From the NCBI RefSeq assembly GCF_001278845.1, contig NZ_CP012590.1:2852001-2916000 (forward strand): DNA of 64,000 nucleotides, read 5' to 3'. The translations under genes and the position numbers were made by a program. Within the stretch, counting starts at the first letter, position 1. The number at the start of each line of letters is the position of its first letter. Under the pieces are notes generated by a model. It was given only the letters and a program-made list of their open reading frames with translations, was not told the origin of the DNA and did no database searches. This stretch comes from Actinomyces sp. oral taxon 414 (GTDB lineage: Bacteria; Actinomycetota; Actinomycetes; Actinomycetales; Actinomycetaceae). Shown piece by piece: positions 17,262 to 26,075 of this stretch.

Positions 17262-18712
17262 GGGTCAAGTCTTTTGGTGTGGTGTTCTTTCGGTCAGGTG
17301 GTGATGGGGGGCAGGGCGGCGCGGCCGCCGTCGCCGCCGGTGTTGTCGGTGTGGAGCATGTCGGTCAGGCGCTGCAGGGAGGTCTGGGAGAGGTATCGGC
17401 GTTCTCCGTACTGCCACTCCTCGTGCTGTTCGAGCAGGACGGATCCGATCAGGCGGGTGACGGAGTCGCTGTCGGGGAAGACCTGGACGACGTCTGCGCG
17501 GCGCTTGATCTCGCGGTTGAGGCGCTCGATGGGGTTGTTGGACCAGATCTTGGTCCAGTGCTCGCGGGGGAAGGCGGCGAACGCGGTCAGGTCCGGCTCG
17601 GCGTCCTTCAACATCTGAGCGATCTCGGGGAAGGCGTCCCTCAGGGTGTCGATGACGTGCTGGTACTGGGCCATGACGGCCTCGGGCGTGGTCTGGGCGA
17701 AGATGGTCGAGACGAGCGCGTTGACGGGCTTGGATCGGGCCGAGCCGAGCCTGGAGGTGATGGTGCGGGCGAAGTGGACGCGGCAGCGCTGCCAGGCGGC
17801 TCCGGGAAGGATCGCCCTGACGGCGGCGCGGATGCCGGCGTGGGCGTCACTGGTGACCAGGACCACGCCCTCGGGGTCGTGGGGTGAGGGGACCTTGAGG
17901 CCGCGCTCTCGCAGGGACCGCAGGAAGGAGGTCCAGAAATCGGTGGTCTCGGCGTCGCCCAGGGCCATGCCCAGGATCCTTCCGGCGCCCTTGGGCCGAC
18001 ACGCCGGTGGCCACCACCAGCGCCCGGGAGACCACCCGGTGCCCCGCCCTCACGTCCAGGTACGTGGCGTCCACGAACAAGTAGGGGAACCAGGTGTGGT
18101 CCAGGCGGCGGGCGAGGAACTCGTGCACGCCCTCGTCGATGTCCTTGCAGATCCTTGAGACCGTGGAGCGGCTGATCCCGGACTCGTTGCCCAGGGCCTT
18201 GACCAGGTCGCCAGGCCTTGCGCGTGGACACGCCCTCGATCCACGCGGAGCAGCCCGCCGCGCATCTGGGCCTTGTCGACCCGGCGGCGGGGGTGGAGCA
18301 GGGAGGGGAAGAACGACCCGGTGCGAAGCTTGGGGATGGCCAGTTCGACCTCCCCGGCGGTGGTGGCCACCGTCTTGGGCCTCGTGCCGTTGCGGCGGTT
18401 GGTGCGCTGCGGGGTGCGCTCGTAGCGCTGCGCGCCGATCACGGCGGCGGCCTCGGCGTCGACCAGGTCCTGCAGCCCGGCCTGGAGCAGGCGGCGGAAG
18501 ACGTCATCGTGAGCCAGATCGGGGTCGGCCAGGACTTCCCGGATCAGCGTGGACACGGCAGACTGGTTCGTGGCGGGCATCGCGGGTGCACTCCTTGTGA
18601 ATCTTGGTCGAGGAACAGGACTCCCACGATGCCCGCCGCCCTCCCGGGCCGGCGGGCCCCTCGACGCCGAGGGCCCCGCGGGAATTGCCACCACACTAAG
18701 AGACGCACCCCC
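17262..18712 (-). mobile_element. Degenerate IS256-family insertion sequence
   Basis: About 1.45 kb holding a broken IS256-type transposase. Imperfect terminal inverted repeats are visible: GGTCAAGTCTTTTGGTGTGG at the left end and, read on the minus strand, GGGTGCGTCTCTTAGTGTGG at the right end (about 18690-18712). The element separates array 1 from the RT-cas1 gene. A relic of the left end recurs at 31615-31672. Exact ends and target duplication are not certain. Confidence 0.75.
17294..18580 (-). pseudogene. IS256-family transposase, frameshifted
   Basis: Translated in pieces from three frames. The N-terminal piece starts at ATG 18580 (MPATNQSAVSTLIREVLADP) and includes the family segment ELAIPKLRTGSFFPSLL. 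A middle piece has WFPYLFVDATYLDVRAGHRV with a catalytic-type Asp. The C-terminal piece (17294-17968) has VTSDAHAGIRAAVRAILPGA, QRCRVHFARTI and WSNNPIERLNREIKRR with the usual Glu. At least two frameshifts (near 18200-18260 and 17985-17995) break it, so no active transposase is expected. Mutator/IS256 transposases are normally ~400 residues, and the total length agrees. Confidence 0.9.
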
Positions 18713-19179
18713 TTTCCATTGCTGTACCACTTCACTATCGCGTCGTTGACAGGTGCCTTCGTTTGTGCGCACATCGGGATTGCGGTCGCGGGGTGCTGCG
18801 ACCAGAACTCCCAGCAGTCAGCCGCCCCACACATCATCCCCACGCACAGCAATACGGTTCTCCCGCCGGGAGCTCGGCCCCGCTGTAGACGCTGGTGAAG
18901 CGGATCACCCGGCGCCTCTTCCGGCGGGACCGGTGCGGTCAACACGGCCGCGAGCGGCCGACTCCGGCCTCGGAGCCGGCCGCGCCGACGCAAGCGTCGT
19001 TAATGACGGACCGTCCCGACACTCGCATCCGACCCGGGTCCGTGACCTACGGGCGGGGATTTGCTACCCTGACTTTCCAGGGCGGAGAGGCGTTGTACGC
19101 TTGAAGACTTCGAACACCGCTGTGCGACGTCGCCTCCGAATCTTCAGAAGAACCTGCAACCGACTCGCCGGGGAGTGCA
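18713..19179. other. Region upstream of RT-cas1, no gene seen
   Basis: 467 bp between the IS end and the RT-cas1 start. No credible coding frame was seen. The only signal of note is the promoter candidate at 19042-19070. Confidence 0.4.
19042..19070 (+). promoter_or_regulatory. Candidate promoter for RT-cas1/cas2
   Basis: GTGACC (19042-19047) and TACCCT (19065-19070) are separated by 17 bp, a reasonable actinobacterial -35/-10 pair. It would leave a ~100-nt untranslated leader before the GTG at 19180. This is a visual match only. Confidence 0.3.
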
Positions 19180-21318
19180 GTGAAGATGAATCCAGAATCC
19201 GCCGGACAACGCAGAAGATCGGACGCTCCGGGCGATCGGCCCCGCGCCTTCCGCCGTCGTCGTCGCACCACCGACGGCCCCGTATTCACCCGCCCGGACC
19301 AATACCTCGGCCAGAACCTCTACCCGCTGCGCGCCGCCTTCGCCGACCCCGCCGCGGCCGCCGACGCCCATCAGTTCGGAGCCGCCTCGGGGGCCCCGCC
19401 CGGCGCCCCACCGCCCGGCCCGCCAGCCGCGACCACGCCCTTCGAGCGCCTCAGTTCGATCGAGGGCCTGGCCGGCGCCTGGCAGATGGTCCTGGTCAGG
19501 GACGCCCGCGACGGCCTTCTCCAACGCCAGACCCGCCTCATCGCCGGCGACCTCGACCGCTTCCTCGCCGAGCTGTCCGCCTCCCTGCGCGGAGGCACCT
19601 ACCTCCCCGCCCCGCTCTTGCGAGCCGACATCCCCAAGCGCGCCCCCGGCCAGACCCGCGTCCTGCACATCCCCACCATCCGCGACCGCGTCGTCGAGCG
19701 CGCCGTCGTCAACGCCGTCGCGCACGACGCCGACCGGATCATGTCCCCCTGCTCCTTCGCCTACCGCACCGGCATTGGCACCGACGACGCCGTCCACCAC
19801 CTTGCCACCCTGCGCGACGACGGCTACCGCCACGTCCTGCGCACCGACGTCGAGGACTACTTCCCCAACCTCGACGTCGAGGACGCCCTGACGGTCCTCG
19901 CCCCCGTCGTCGGCTGCCCGCGCACCATCGACCTCATCCGTCTCATCGCCCGGCCCCGCCGCGCCCGCGGGGAGCGCCGCACCCGCAGTCGCGGCATCGC
20001 CCAGGGCTCTTGCCTGTCGCCGCTGCTGGCCAACCTCGTCCTGAACGACGTCGATCACGCCCTGAACGACGCCGGATACGGCTACGCCCGCTTCGCCGAC
20101 GACATCGTCGTGTGCGCCCCCGCCCGGGACGACCTGCTGGCCGCCCGCGAGCTGCTCGGCTCGCTCGTCGCCGCCCACGGACTGAACCTCAACGAGGAGA
20201 AGACCGCCATGACCACCTTCGACGAGGGCTTCTGCTTCCTCGGAGTCGACTTCTCCCGCACCCGCCCGGCCGTCGACCCTCACCACGACATCAAGGGCGT
20301 CCCCAACCCCGACCAGGTCGTCTACGTCGGCCGCGACGGCGCGCGCGTCCACGTGAGCAAGGGGCGGCTGATCGTCAGCGGCGCCGACGGGCTCCCGCTC
20401 GTCTCCATCCCCCGCCGGGCCGTCAGCCGCATTGTGCTCACCGGCGCCGTCGGACTGTCCGCCGGAGCCCGCTCCTGGGCCCTGCGCAACGACGTCGACG
20501 TCATCTTCCTGTCCCGGCACGGCGGCTACCTCGGCCGGCTCTCCGCCCCGCGCGACACCGCCAACGCGCGCAGGCTCCTCACTCAGGCCGCCTTCGCCGA
20601 CGACGCAGAGGCCCGCCTGCCGCTCGCCCGAGCCATTGTCCGGGCCAAGATGCGCCACCAGGTCAGCGTCCTGCACCGCACCGGCAGGCGCGACGGCGGC
20701 GCCGACGTCGCGGGCGCCTGCGCACTCATCCGCTCCCAGGCCGCCTCCGTCGCCGACGCGACCGACACCGACGAGCTCATGGGGCTGGAGGGCGCGGCGT
20801 CGAGCGCCTACTTCGACTGCCTGTCGCGGCTCGTGCCCGAGGACGTCGCCTTCCACGGGCGCAGCCGCCGCCCGCCCAAGGACCTGGCCAACGCCGCCTT
20901 CTCCTACGCCTATGCGATCCTGCTGGCCGAGTGCACCGGCGCCCTGCTCGCCGCCGGGCTCGAGCCCTCCCTTGGCGTCCTGCACGCCTCCACGGACAAG
21001 CGCCCCAGCCTGTCGCTGGACCTCATGGAGGAGTTCCGGCCCCTGCTCGTGGACCGCACCGTCATGGCGCTGCTCCGCTCGCGGCGCCTGCGGCCCGAGC
21101 ACGCCACCGTCTCCGGCGACGGCGAGGGGGTGTGGCTGGACAAGGACGGCAAGAAGGTGCTCGTCGACGGCTACGAGGCCACGCTCCAGCGCCAGGTCAA
21201 GGGCGCCCTGCCGGGTTTCGCCGGCACCTGGCGGCGCCACATACACCACCAGGCCCAGCTGCTCGGCCGGGCCATTGTCGAGCCCGACTACAGGTGGAGC
21301 GGCGCGTCATGGCGCTGA
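19180..21318 (+). CDS. cas1: Reverse transcriptase-Cas1 fusion (adaptation integrase)
   Basis: 712 residues. The RT part (about 90-360) shows a finger/palm motif RTDVEDYFPNLD, QGSCLSPLLANLVLND, the catalytic F305-A306-D307-D308 (the YxDD box as FADD) and LNLNEEKT. The Cas1 part (about 385-712) has SRIVLTGAVGLSAGA, a catalytic Glu at 537 (GLEGAASSAYFD), His at 602 (LGVLHASTDKRPSL) and D614/E617 (LDLMEEFRPLL). Such fusions belong to type III systems and allow spacer acquisition from RNA. No Cas6 domain precedes the RT, unlike some fusions; cas6 is separate at 30700-31512. Start GTG 19180 follows GGGGAG; ATG 19186 is an alternative. The end overlaps cas2 by 10 bp. Confidence 0.95.
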   Translation: MKMNPESAGQRRRSDAPGDRPRAFRRRRRTTDGPVFTRPDQYLGQNLYPLRAAFADPAAAADAHQFGAASGAPPGAPPPGPPAATTPFERLSSIEGLAGAWQMVLVRDARDGLLQRQTRLIAGDLDRFLAELSASLRGGTYLPAPLLRADIPKRAPGQTRVLHIPTIRDRVVERAVVNAVAHDADRIMSPCSFAYRTGIGTDDAVHHLATLRDDGYRHVLRTDVEDYFPNLDVEDALTVLAPVVGCPRTIDLIRLIARPRRARGERRTRSRGIAQGSCLSPLLANLVLNDVDHALNDAGYGYARFADDIVVCAPARDDLLAARELLGSLVAAHGLNLNEEKTAMTTFDEGFCFLGVDFSRTRPAVDPHHDIKGVPNPDQVVYVGRDGARVHVSKGRLIVSGADGLPLVSIPRRAVSRIVLTGAVGLSAGARSWALRNDVDVIFLSRHGGYLGRLSAPRDTANARRLLTQAAFADDAEARLPLARAIVRAKMRHQVSVLHRTGRRDGGADVAGACALIRSQAASVADATDTDELMGLEGAASSAYFDCLSRLVPEDVAFHGRSRRPPKDLANAAFSYAYAILLAECTGALLAAGLEPSLGVLHASTDKRPSLSLDLMEEFRPLLVDRTVMALLRSRRLRPEHATVSGDGEGVWLDKDGKKVLVDGYEATLQRQVKGALPGFAGTWRRHIHHQAQLLGRAIVEPDYRWSGASWR

Positions 21319-21596
21319 CCGTCGTTCTCGCCTACGACATCGCCGCCGACTCCCGGCGCACCCGGCTCGCCGCCGCCCTGGAGGGCTGGGGGTACCGGAT
21401 CCAGGAGTCCGTCTTCAGTCTGCGGCTGGAGGACGACGAGCTGGGGCAGGTGCGCACGTGCGTCGACGAGATCATCGACGCCGACGATGACGTCGTCCAC
21501 ATCTATCCGCTGTGCGCCGCCTGCTTGGCGCGCGGCGAGGTTCACGGCACCGCCCCCGACCTCGACGACGGCGGCCTGTACCGCGGGGTGTGGTGA
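21309..21596 (+). CDS. cas2: Cas2 adaptation protein
   Basis: 95 residues. Cas2 forms the structural dimer core of the Cas1-Cas2 integrase. The first strand MALTVVLAYDIAADSRR carries the conserved Asp, followed by RLAAALEGWGYRIQESVFSL and a C-terminal DVVHIYPLCAACL strand, all typical of the ferredoxin-like fold. ATG 21309 lies inside the RT-cas1 3' end, so the two are translationally coupled. Length is normal for the family. Confidence 0.95.
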   Translation: MALTVVLAYDIAADSRRTRLAAALEGWGYRIQESVFSLRLEDDELGQVRTCVDEIIDADDDVVHIYPLCAACLARGEVHGTAPDLDDGGLYRGVW

Positions 21597-21662
21597 GGGG
21601 GCGGGGCCGAGGCGGCCCGCCCGCACAACCGCCGCACGGCCGCGGGGCCGCGCGATCCGGTG

Positions 21663-21923
21663 TCATATCAGGCCGAGGTCGGCCTTGACCCGATCCCAGG
21701 GGATGCTCCCCTGGGCGGAGACCTCCGCCCTCGCGGCGCGGGCCGCCTCGATGTCCGCCAGGTCCTCGGCCGCCCCGAGAAGGCGGTCCAGGTCTTCCGA
21801 GTCGATCACCGCGGCCACGCGCCGACCCCGGCGCGTGAGGAACACGGGGGAGTGGCGCTTGCGGACCTCGTCGACGACGTCGGCGAGACGCGCGCGGGCG
21901 GCCGCGACGGTGAGTTCAGTCAT
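21663..21923 (-). CDS. Phd/YefM-type antitoxin, orphan
   Basis: 86 residues from the ATG at 21923; an ATG at 21932 adds three residues. The N-terminus TELTVAAARARLADVVDEVR followed by PVFLTRRGRRVAAVIDSEDL is the classical Phd/YefM DNA-binding fold, which represses its own operon and neutralises a partner toxin through its C-terminal part. No RelE- or Doc-like toxin lies on either side: 21597-21662 has no ORF, and the neighbours are cas2 and a RAMP gene. It may be a remnant of a TA pair, act on a toxin elsewhere, or serve as a local repressor. Confidence 0.8.
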   Translation of the reverse strand: MTELTVAAARARLADVVDEVRKRHSPVFLTRRGRRVAAVIDSEDLDRLLGAAEDLADIEAARAARAEVSAQGSIPWDRVKADLGLI

Positions 21924-22001
21924 GCCCCACATAATGCGCCCGAAGCGCGGTCATGCGCATCTCCACGCCCCTGGCCCCGCGGGAGAAGCGGGCCCGGGGC
22001 G

Positions 22002-24302
22002 TCACGGCTCGGCCAGGGGCGGGAAGTCGTACTGGCGCTTGAGACGGTACTTGTCCGGGTCGATCCGGTGCTTGACCCGGTCCTCCTCGCGGTTCTTGAA
22101 CCAGGTGATGATCGGCGAGAGCTCGTCCCCGCCGGCCCTCTGGCTGGCAGCGGGGTAGCCGACGTCGCCGCCCCAGCCGTAGGCGGCTCGCACGAAGGCC
22201 CGCACCGACAGGCGCTGGGTGAAGTCCTGCGGCAGCCGGCTGAGGATTTTACCCAGTCGCTGCTCGGGCGTATCCCGGTCGTTCTTCGGCGGGGGACAGC
22301 CCAGACAGCCCGTGAGGTCCTGATACCCGTTGGCGAGCCCGGCGCCGTCGCGGACGACGACGTCGGTAGCCCGGATCTTGACTGCGCCAAGTCCCAGCGG
22401 CTTGCCGAAGCCGAGACGGTGGTAGCCCACGGCGGAACGACTTGCCTTCCTCCGCCCTCCGCTGCGCGGAACGAGTCGCCTCGGCGTGAGCAGCCAGACG
22501 AGCACGGCGAGCTCCTCGGCCGTGAGTCCCTCGAAGGCGATGGTCGTGCGGAAGACGGCGCCGGGGGCGAGGTAGGAGCCGACGGCGGTGTCCCCGGGAC
22601 CCTTCTCCCCGCTGAGACGGGTCGCGTGGGGCAAGCCGTCATTCCGGGCGGGCAGGAGGGCCCGATGCGTGGGGTAGACCTTGCGGATGAGCACCTGGTC
22701 GGGCTGGAAGGTCTGGGCGCGGGTGAGGGCCTCATCGAGGGCCGCGCCCGTCTTGGTGCGCAGGTAGGGCGCCCCCGTCGAGGGCTTCGGGCTCGCGAGG
22801 GTCGGCAGGATCCAGCCCTTGGCGTCCCCATTCGGAAGCCGGAGCCAGCCCTGCTGCCCCGTCGGGGGCGCCGCGGGAATGACGGGTCGGATGGTGATGC
22901 GCCCGCGGACGGCGGCGGCCCGGTCGGCGTCCTCCTCCTTCTCGTCGGCGACGAACCCCCACATGCGGTCCGCGGCCGAGGCCTGCCCGCGGGTGCGAGC
23001 CGGGGCGACCCCGACGGCTGCGGCGAGCTGCGCGGGCGGGAGCGCCTGGACGCCCGTGCGCCGTCCGACCTGGGAGGGGGTGAGACCGGTGATCTTGCCG
23101 TTGTCAATGGAGGCGAAGAGGGGCAGGCCGGGGTCGCTGCCGGCGAGTTCGACGAGGCGGGTCCTGATCGCATCGCGGTCGGCGCCGAGGCCGGGGGCCT
23201 TATCGCCGTTGATGATCGTGTCCACGAGCCACGTGTTGGGCGCGTCCGAGGCTCGGGTGTCCGAGTCCGGGCCGGTCTGCGGCAGTCCTGCTGCCTTCCT
23301 GCGATCCTCGCGGCGCTTGAGAGCGCGGATGTTCTCGATGTAACTGTGGACGACCTCCACGAGACCGCTAAGAACCTTCTCGGACACGGTCAGATAGGTG
23401 GGACGAGGATTCACGTCGAAGAAGATGAACTCGTTGTATTTGGTGTCGATGAGCGGACCCGCGCCCGGAGGCGTGAGCCGGACGACGATTCCGTTTGTCC
23501 GGGGAAGCGTCTCGATCGGATCGTCGCGCGTTCCGCAGAAGGACTCTCCGCAGATGTCCGTGACGATGAATCGTTTGGAGTTGTAGAACTTCTCTGCTTC
23601 GGCACTGAAACTGACCCGCTTCAGATGCGGTGTGACTCGCCGGAGCTCCTCGAGGCGCGCCGCCGCCACCTTATCCGAACCCTCTTCCCGTTTGTCCCGC
23701 TTTTTCGAGTTGTGGGCGCCGGAGTAGAGCCACTTCCCCTCGGCGCTGAAGATCGCCGCGGCGGAGGTCAAGCTATCGGGAAGGACGGCCGTGCACACGT
23801 AGGCCGGTTTCGTCCACTCCCGGGCGTTCCTCGGCGTCTTGTTCTTACCGAGCATGACGCGGGCCCGCAGGCCAGCACCCCTCTCTGCGGGCATGAGCAG
23901 CACCGGGTAGAGGACTGCCGACTCCTGGGTTGTGCGCCGGTGGGTGAGGACGTGGTCGTGCGGGCCGAGGACTCGCATGCGGGAGGCGGTGACTGCCTCA
24001 TAGGCGGAGGAGAGGACCCCCTTGAGGGTGGTGACCGGGATCGTGGCGTCCTCCCAGGTCCGGGCGCCTTCCGGGTCGCCGCTGCGGGAGGCGACGACGA
24101 CCCTGCCGTCGGCGGTCTGCTGTCCGGGGATCGTCGGGGAGGCGGCCACGATCTTGACGGCGAGCTCCCCGGACAGGCGGCCAGCCGCCAGATGGTCGTG
24201 CCCGGAGGGGACGTCGTCCTTGTAGAGGGACAAGTTCGGGCCGTTGCCATCGCACGGCTCGCGGATCGCCGGGATCCCGTTGTAGGCGTGGTGCCATGTC
24301 AT
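22002..24302 (-). CDS. Large type III CRISPR RAMP protein (TIGR03986-like), diverged copy 3
   Basis: 766 residues. It shares the family frame with copies 1 and 2: HDHLAAGRLSGELAVKI near 35-50, IPVTTLKGVLSSAYEAV near 90, SQVGRRTGVQALPPAQLA, AADRMWGFV and a glycine-rich loop VGYHRLGFGKPLGLGAVKI near 620-640. It is clearly more distant than copies 1 and 2 are from each other. It stands alone, convergent with RT-cas1/cas2 and upstream of the trailer end of array 2, with no other effector subunit nearby. Start ATG 24302 has no obvious Shine-Dalgarno. It may supply an alternative subunit to the Cas10 complex or be the survivor of a lost operon. Confidence 0.72.
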   Translation of the reverse strand: MTWHHAYNGIPAIREPCDGNGPNLSLYKDDVPSGHDHLAAGRLSGELAVKIVAASPTIPGQQTADGRVVVASRSGDPEGARTWEDATIPVTTLKGVLSSAYEAVTASRMRVLGPHDHVLTHRRTTQESAVLYPVLLMPAERGAGLRARVMLGKNKTPRNAREWTKPAYVCTAVLPDSLTSAAAIFSAEGKWLYSGAHNSKKRDKREEGSDKVAAARLEELRRVTPHLKRVSFSAEAEKFYNSKRFIVTDICGESFCGTRDDPIETLPRTNGIVVRLTPPGAGPLIDTKYNEFIFFDVNPRPTYLTVSEKVLSGLVEVVHSYIENIRALKRREDRRKAAGLPQTGPDSDTRASDAPNTWLVDTIINGDKAPGLGADRDAIRTRLVELAGSDPGLPLFASIDNGKITGLTPSQVGRRTGVQALPPAQLAAAVGVAPARTRGQASAADRMWGFVADEKEEDADRAAAVRGRITIRPVIPAAPPTGQQGWLRLPNGDAKGWILPTLASPKPSTGAPYLRTKTGAALDEALTRAQTFQPDQVLIRKVYPTHRALLPARNDGLPHATRLSGEKGPGDTAVGSYLAPGAVFRTTIAFEGLTAEELAVLVWLLTPRRLVPRSGGRRKASRSAVGYHRLGFGKPLGLGAVKIRATDVVVRDGAGLANGYQDLTGCLGCPPPKNDRDTPEQRLGKILSRLPQDFTQRLSVRAFVRAAYGWGGDVGYPAASQRAGGDELSPIITWFKNREEDRVKHRIDPDKYRLKRQYDFPPLAEP

Positions 24303-24529
24303 GAGAACAGTGTAGGACGGCAGATAGTCATAAGGAAGTCAAGGTGATCTGAACGCTGATGATCATAGGTGGCGACGAGTCGGATCACGTATCGCAAACA
24401 CCTTGTTTCAGGCACGAGGGACATTGGGCGCCTTCGGGGATGTCTTTATCGGCGTTCCCCCTGAATGGGATTCCTTCCGGCCAGACTACGTGGGAGTCGC
24501 ACGATCTGTAGCGAATACGAAACAAGGAA

Positions 24530-25146
24530 GGCTCAATACGCCTACAGATGCGTGGTGCTCCTTGACGTGTGCCGTGAGTAGACCCATTCCCCCGCCCGAC
24601 CCCGTCTCAATGCACCTACAGGTGCGTGGTGCTCCCTGACTTGAGCGGGCATTCATCTCGGCCGCCAGTGAGGCTGTCTCAATGCACCTACAGGTGCGTG
24701 GTGCTCCCTGACATTGCACTCGTCTCTCTCTACATCCTCGCGCCCATGTCTCAATGCACCTACAGGTGCGTGGTGCTCCCTGACATTGCACTCGTCTCTC
24801 TCTACATCCTCGCGCCCATGTCTCAATGCACCTACAGGTGCGTGGTGCTCCCTGACACGTCAAGCGTGAGAGGTTCTTCATCGCCCGAAAGGGTCTCAAT
24901 GCACCTACAGGTGCGTGGTGCTCCCTGACGTCCACGAGTTGAATTTGATCCAGTCTATCGGGCTGAAGTCTCAATGCACCTACAGGTGCGTGGTGCTCCC
25001 TGACGGCATGTATGTCATACGCGCCGGGCGCTCCGGTGGTCTCAATGCACCTACAGGTGCGTGGTGCTCCCTGACGAGGAACACGGCGACCGAGAGGAAC
25101 CGAAATGAAGTCTCAATGCACCTACAGGTGCGTGGTGCTCCCTGAC
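24530..25146 (-). CRISPR. CRISPR array 2: 9 repeats (one degenerate), 8 spacers
   Basis: The repeat is identical to array 1 but on the minus strand. On the plus strand the repeats start at 24604, 24676, 24748, 24820, 24893, 24968, 25039 and 25110, and a degenerate distal one is at 24530-24566. The leader is at the right (25147 onward), so transcription runs leftward and the degenerate repeat is the trailer end, as expected. The spacers at 24713-24747 and 24785-24819 are identical. The 227 bp between the array and the RAMP start (24303-24529) hold nothing recognisable. Confidence 0.97.
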
Positions 25147-25530
25147 CCCTGCCCTCGGGAGCGGCGGTATGACGCCACTTCGAGGGCCCGGAGCGCCACC
25201 GGCCCCGGGAGCACCCCTCCGGACCGGCCAGCACCGAGCCCAGAGTAGCACATAATGGCGGAATCACGCCAAGCGCCACCGACGGCCCCCAGAGCCCTCC
25301 GCGCGCCAACTTTCAACCAGGTCATGCGGAAAGGTCGGCCTTGGAGGGCCTTGCAGCAAACGTGTAACATGACACCTTGTTCGCTATACCGCCCCACTGA
25401 CCACAACAGCACCTCCAGCACCGGCCTCGGTGGCCCCGGCCGACCCCGCCGAGGATGCCCCGCACCCGACCGAGTCCGACGCGACCACCCCCGCCCCGAC
25501 CGGAATTGCCCCGTTCCCCGATCGGTCCAG
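25147..25530 (-). promoter_or_regulatory. Leader of CRISPR array 2
   Basis: Reverse-complement homologue of the array 1 leader (15790-16158). Conservation is strongest in the ~250 bp next to the first repeat and in the block around GGGGCGGTATAGCGAAC (minus strand). The conserved extended -10 TGCTACTCT lies on the minus strand (hexamer 25242-25247). Arrays 1 and 2 can therefore probably be fed by the same RT-Cas1/Cas2 machinery. Confidence 0.8.
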
Positions 25531-25554
25531 CGAATCCGAACGCGATCCCCATCG

Positions 25555-25830
25555 GGAAGGTTATTCAGGGGAAGAGGCTGCCGTCCAGCACGAAAGTCGC
25601 AGCCCTCGGACACCTCCTCGGCCGCGAGCCGCAACCCCTTCAGGACCCGGGGAAAAGCCGGCGAGCAGCCCGTCGAACTCATCACCGGTCAATCCCGTGG
25701 TATAATTTCATGATGACGCCCCGCTCCTTCCGAACTCATGCGAACACTCATTCCGCGCCCATGATACCCCACGGGGACGGGCCACCACCATATCGCATTC
25801 GAGAAATCCCCCAGACACACCCAGAACAAC
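25555..25830. mobile_element. Candidate MITE with CAGACACCCCAGAA-type ends
   Basis: The left end GGGAAGGTTATTCAGGGG and the right end CAGACACACCCAGAACAACC are imperfect inverted copies of one sequence. The same end sequences occur at 44200-44228, 44768-44795 and 45599-45622. This suggests a short non-coding element that has scattered in this genome. Ends are approximate. Confidence 0.35.
25698..25706 (+). promoter_or_regulatory. Extended -10 promoter candidate upstream of the three-gene cassette
   Basis: TGGTATAAT is a perfect extended -10 box in a very GC-rich setting. No clear -35 was seen. It lies 370 bp before the J-domain gene, so it would give a long leader, or serve a transcript from the MITE-like element in which it sits. 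Confidence 0.35.
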
Positions 25831-26075
25831 CTTTCAGACGTCGAGAAGATTATTCTCGGGCGCCCGCGGCCGTCCTCGGGGGACCGCTCCCCACTCCCCC
25901 GCACCGCCGACTCCCCGGCCGCCTTCGACCCGGCGTCGGCGATCTGGTACACATGCACCCAGCCGCCCCGACGGACACCGGCGCCGACCCGGCGCCCCAA
26001 CCGCCGTCGGGCGCTCCGCCGACGGGCCGACGGGCCCCGCGGCAGGCGCCCGTCTCGCCGCCCAGGAAAGGACCG

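Noticed and set aside
18753..21596. 947-codon frame running through RT-cas1 into cas2
   Set aside because: Only its last 95 codons (from ATG 21309) are real, as Cas2; the rest is an Arg/Pro-rich shadow of RT-Cas1.
21597..21662. Toxin partner of the Phd antitoxin
   Set aside because: 66 bp only, GC-rich, no reading frame of useful size.
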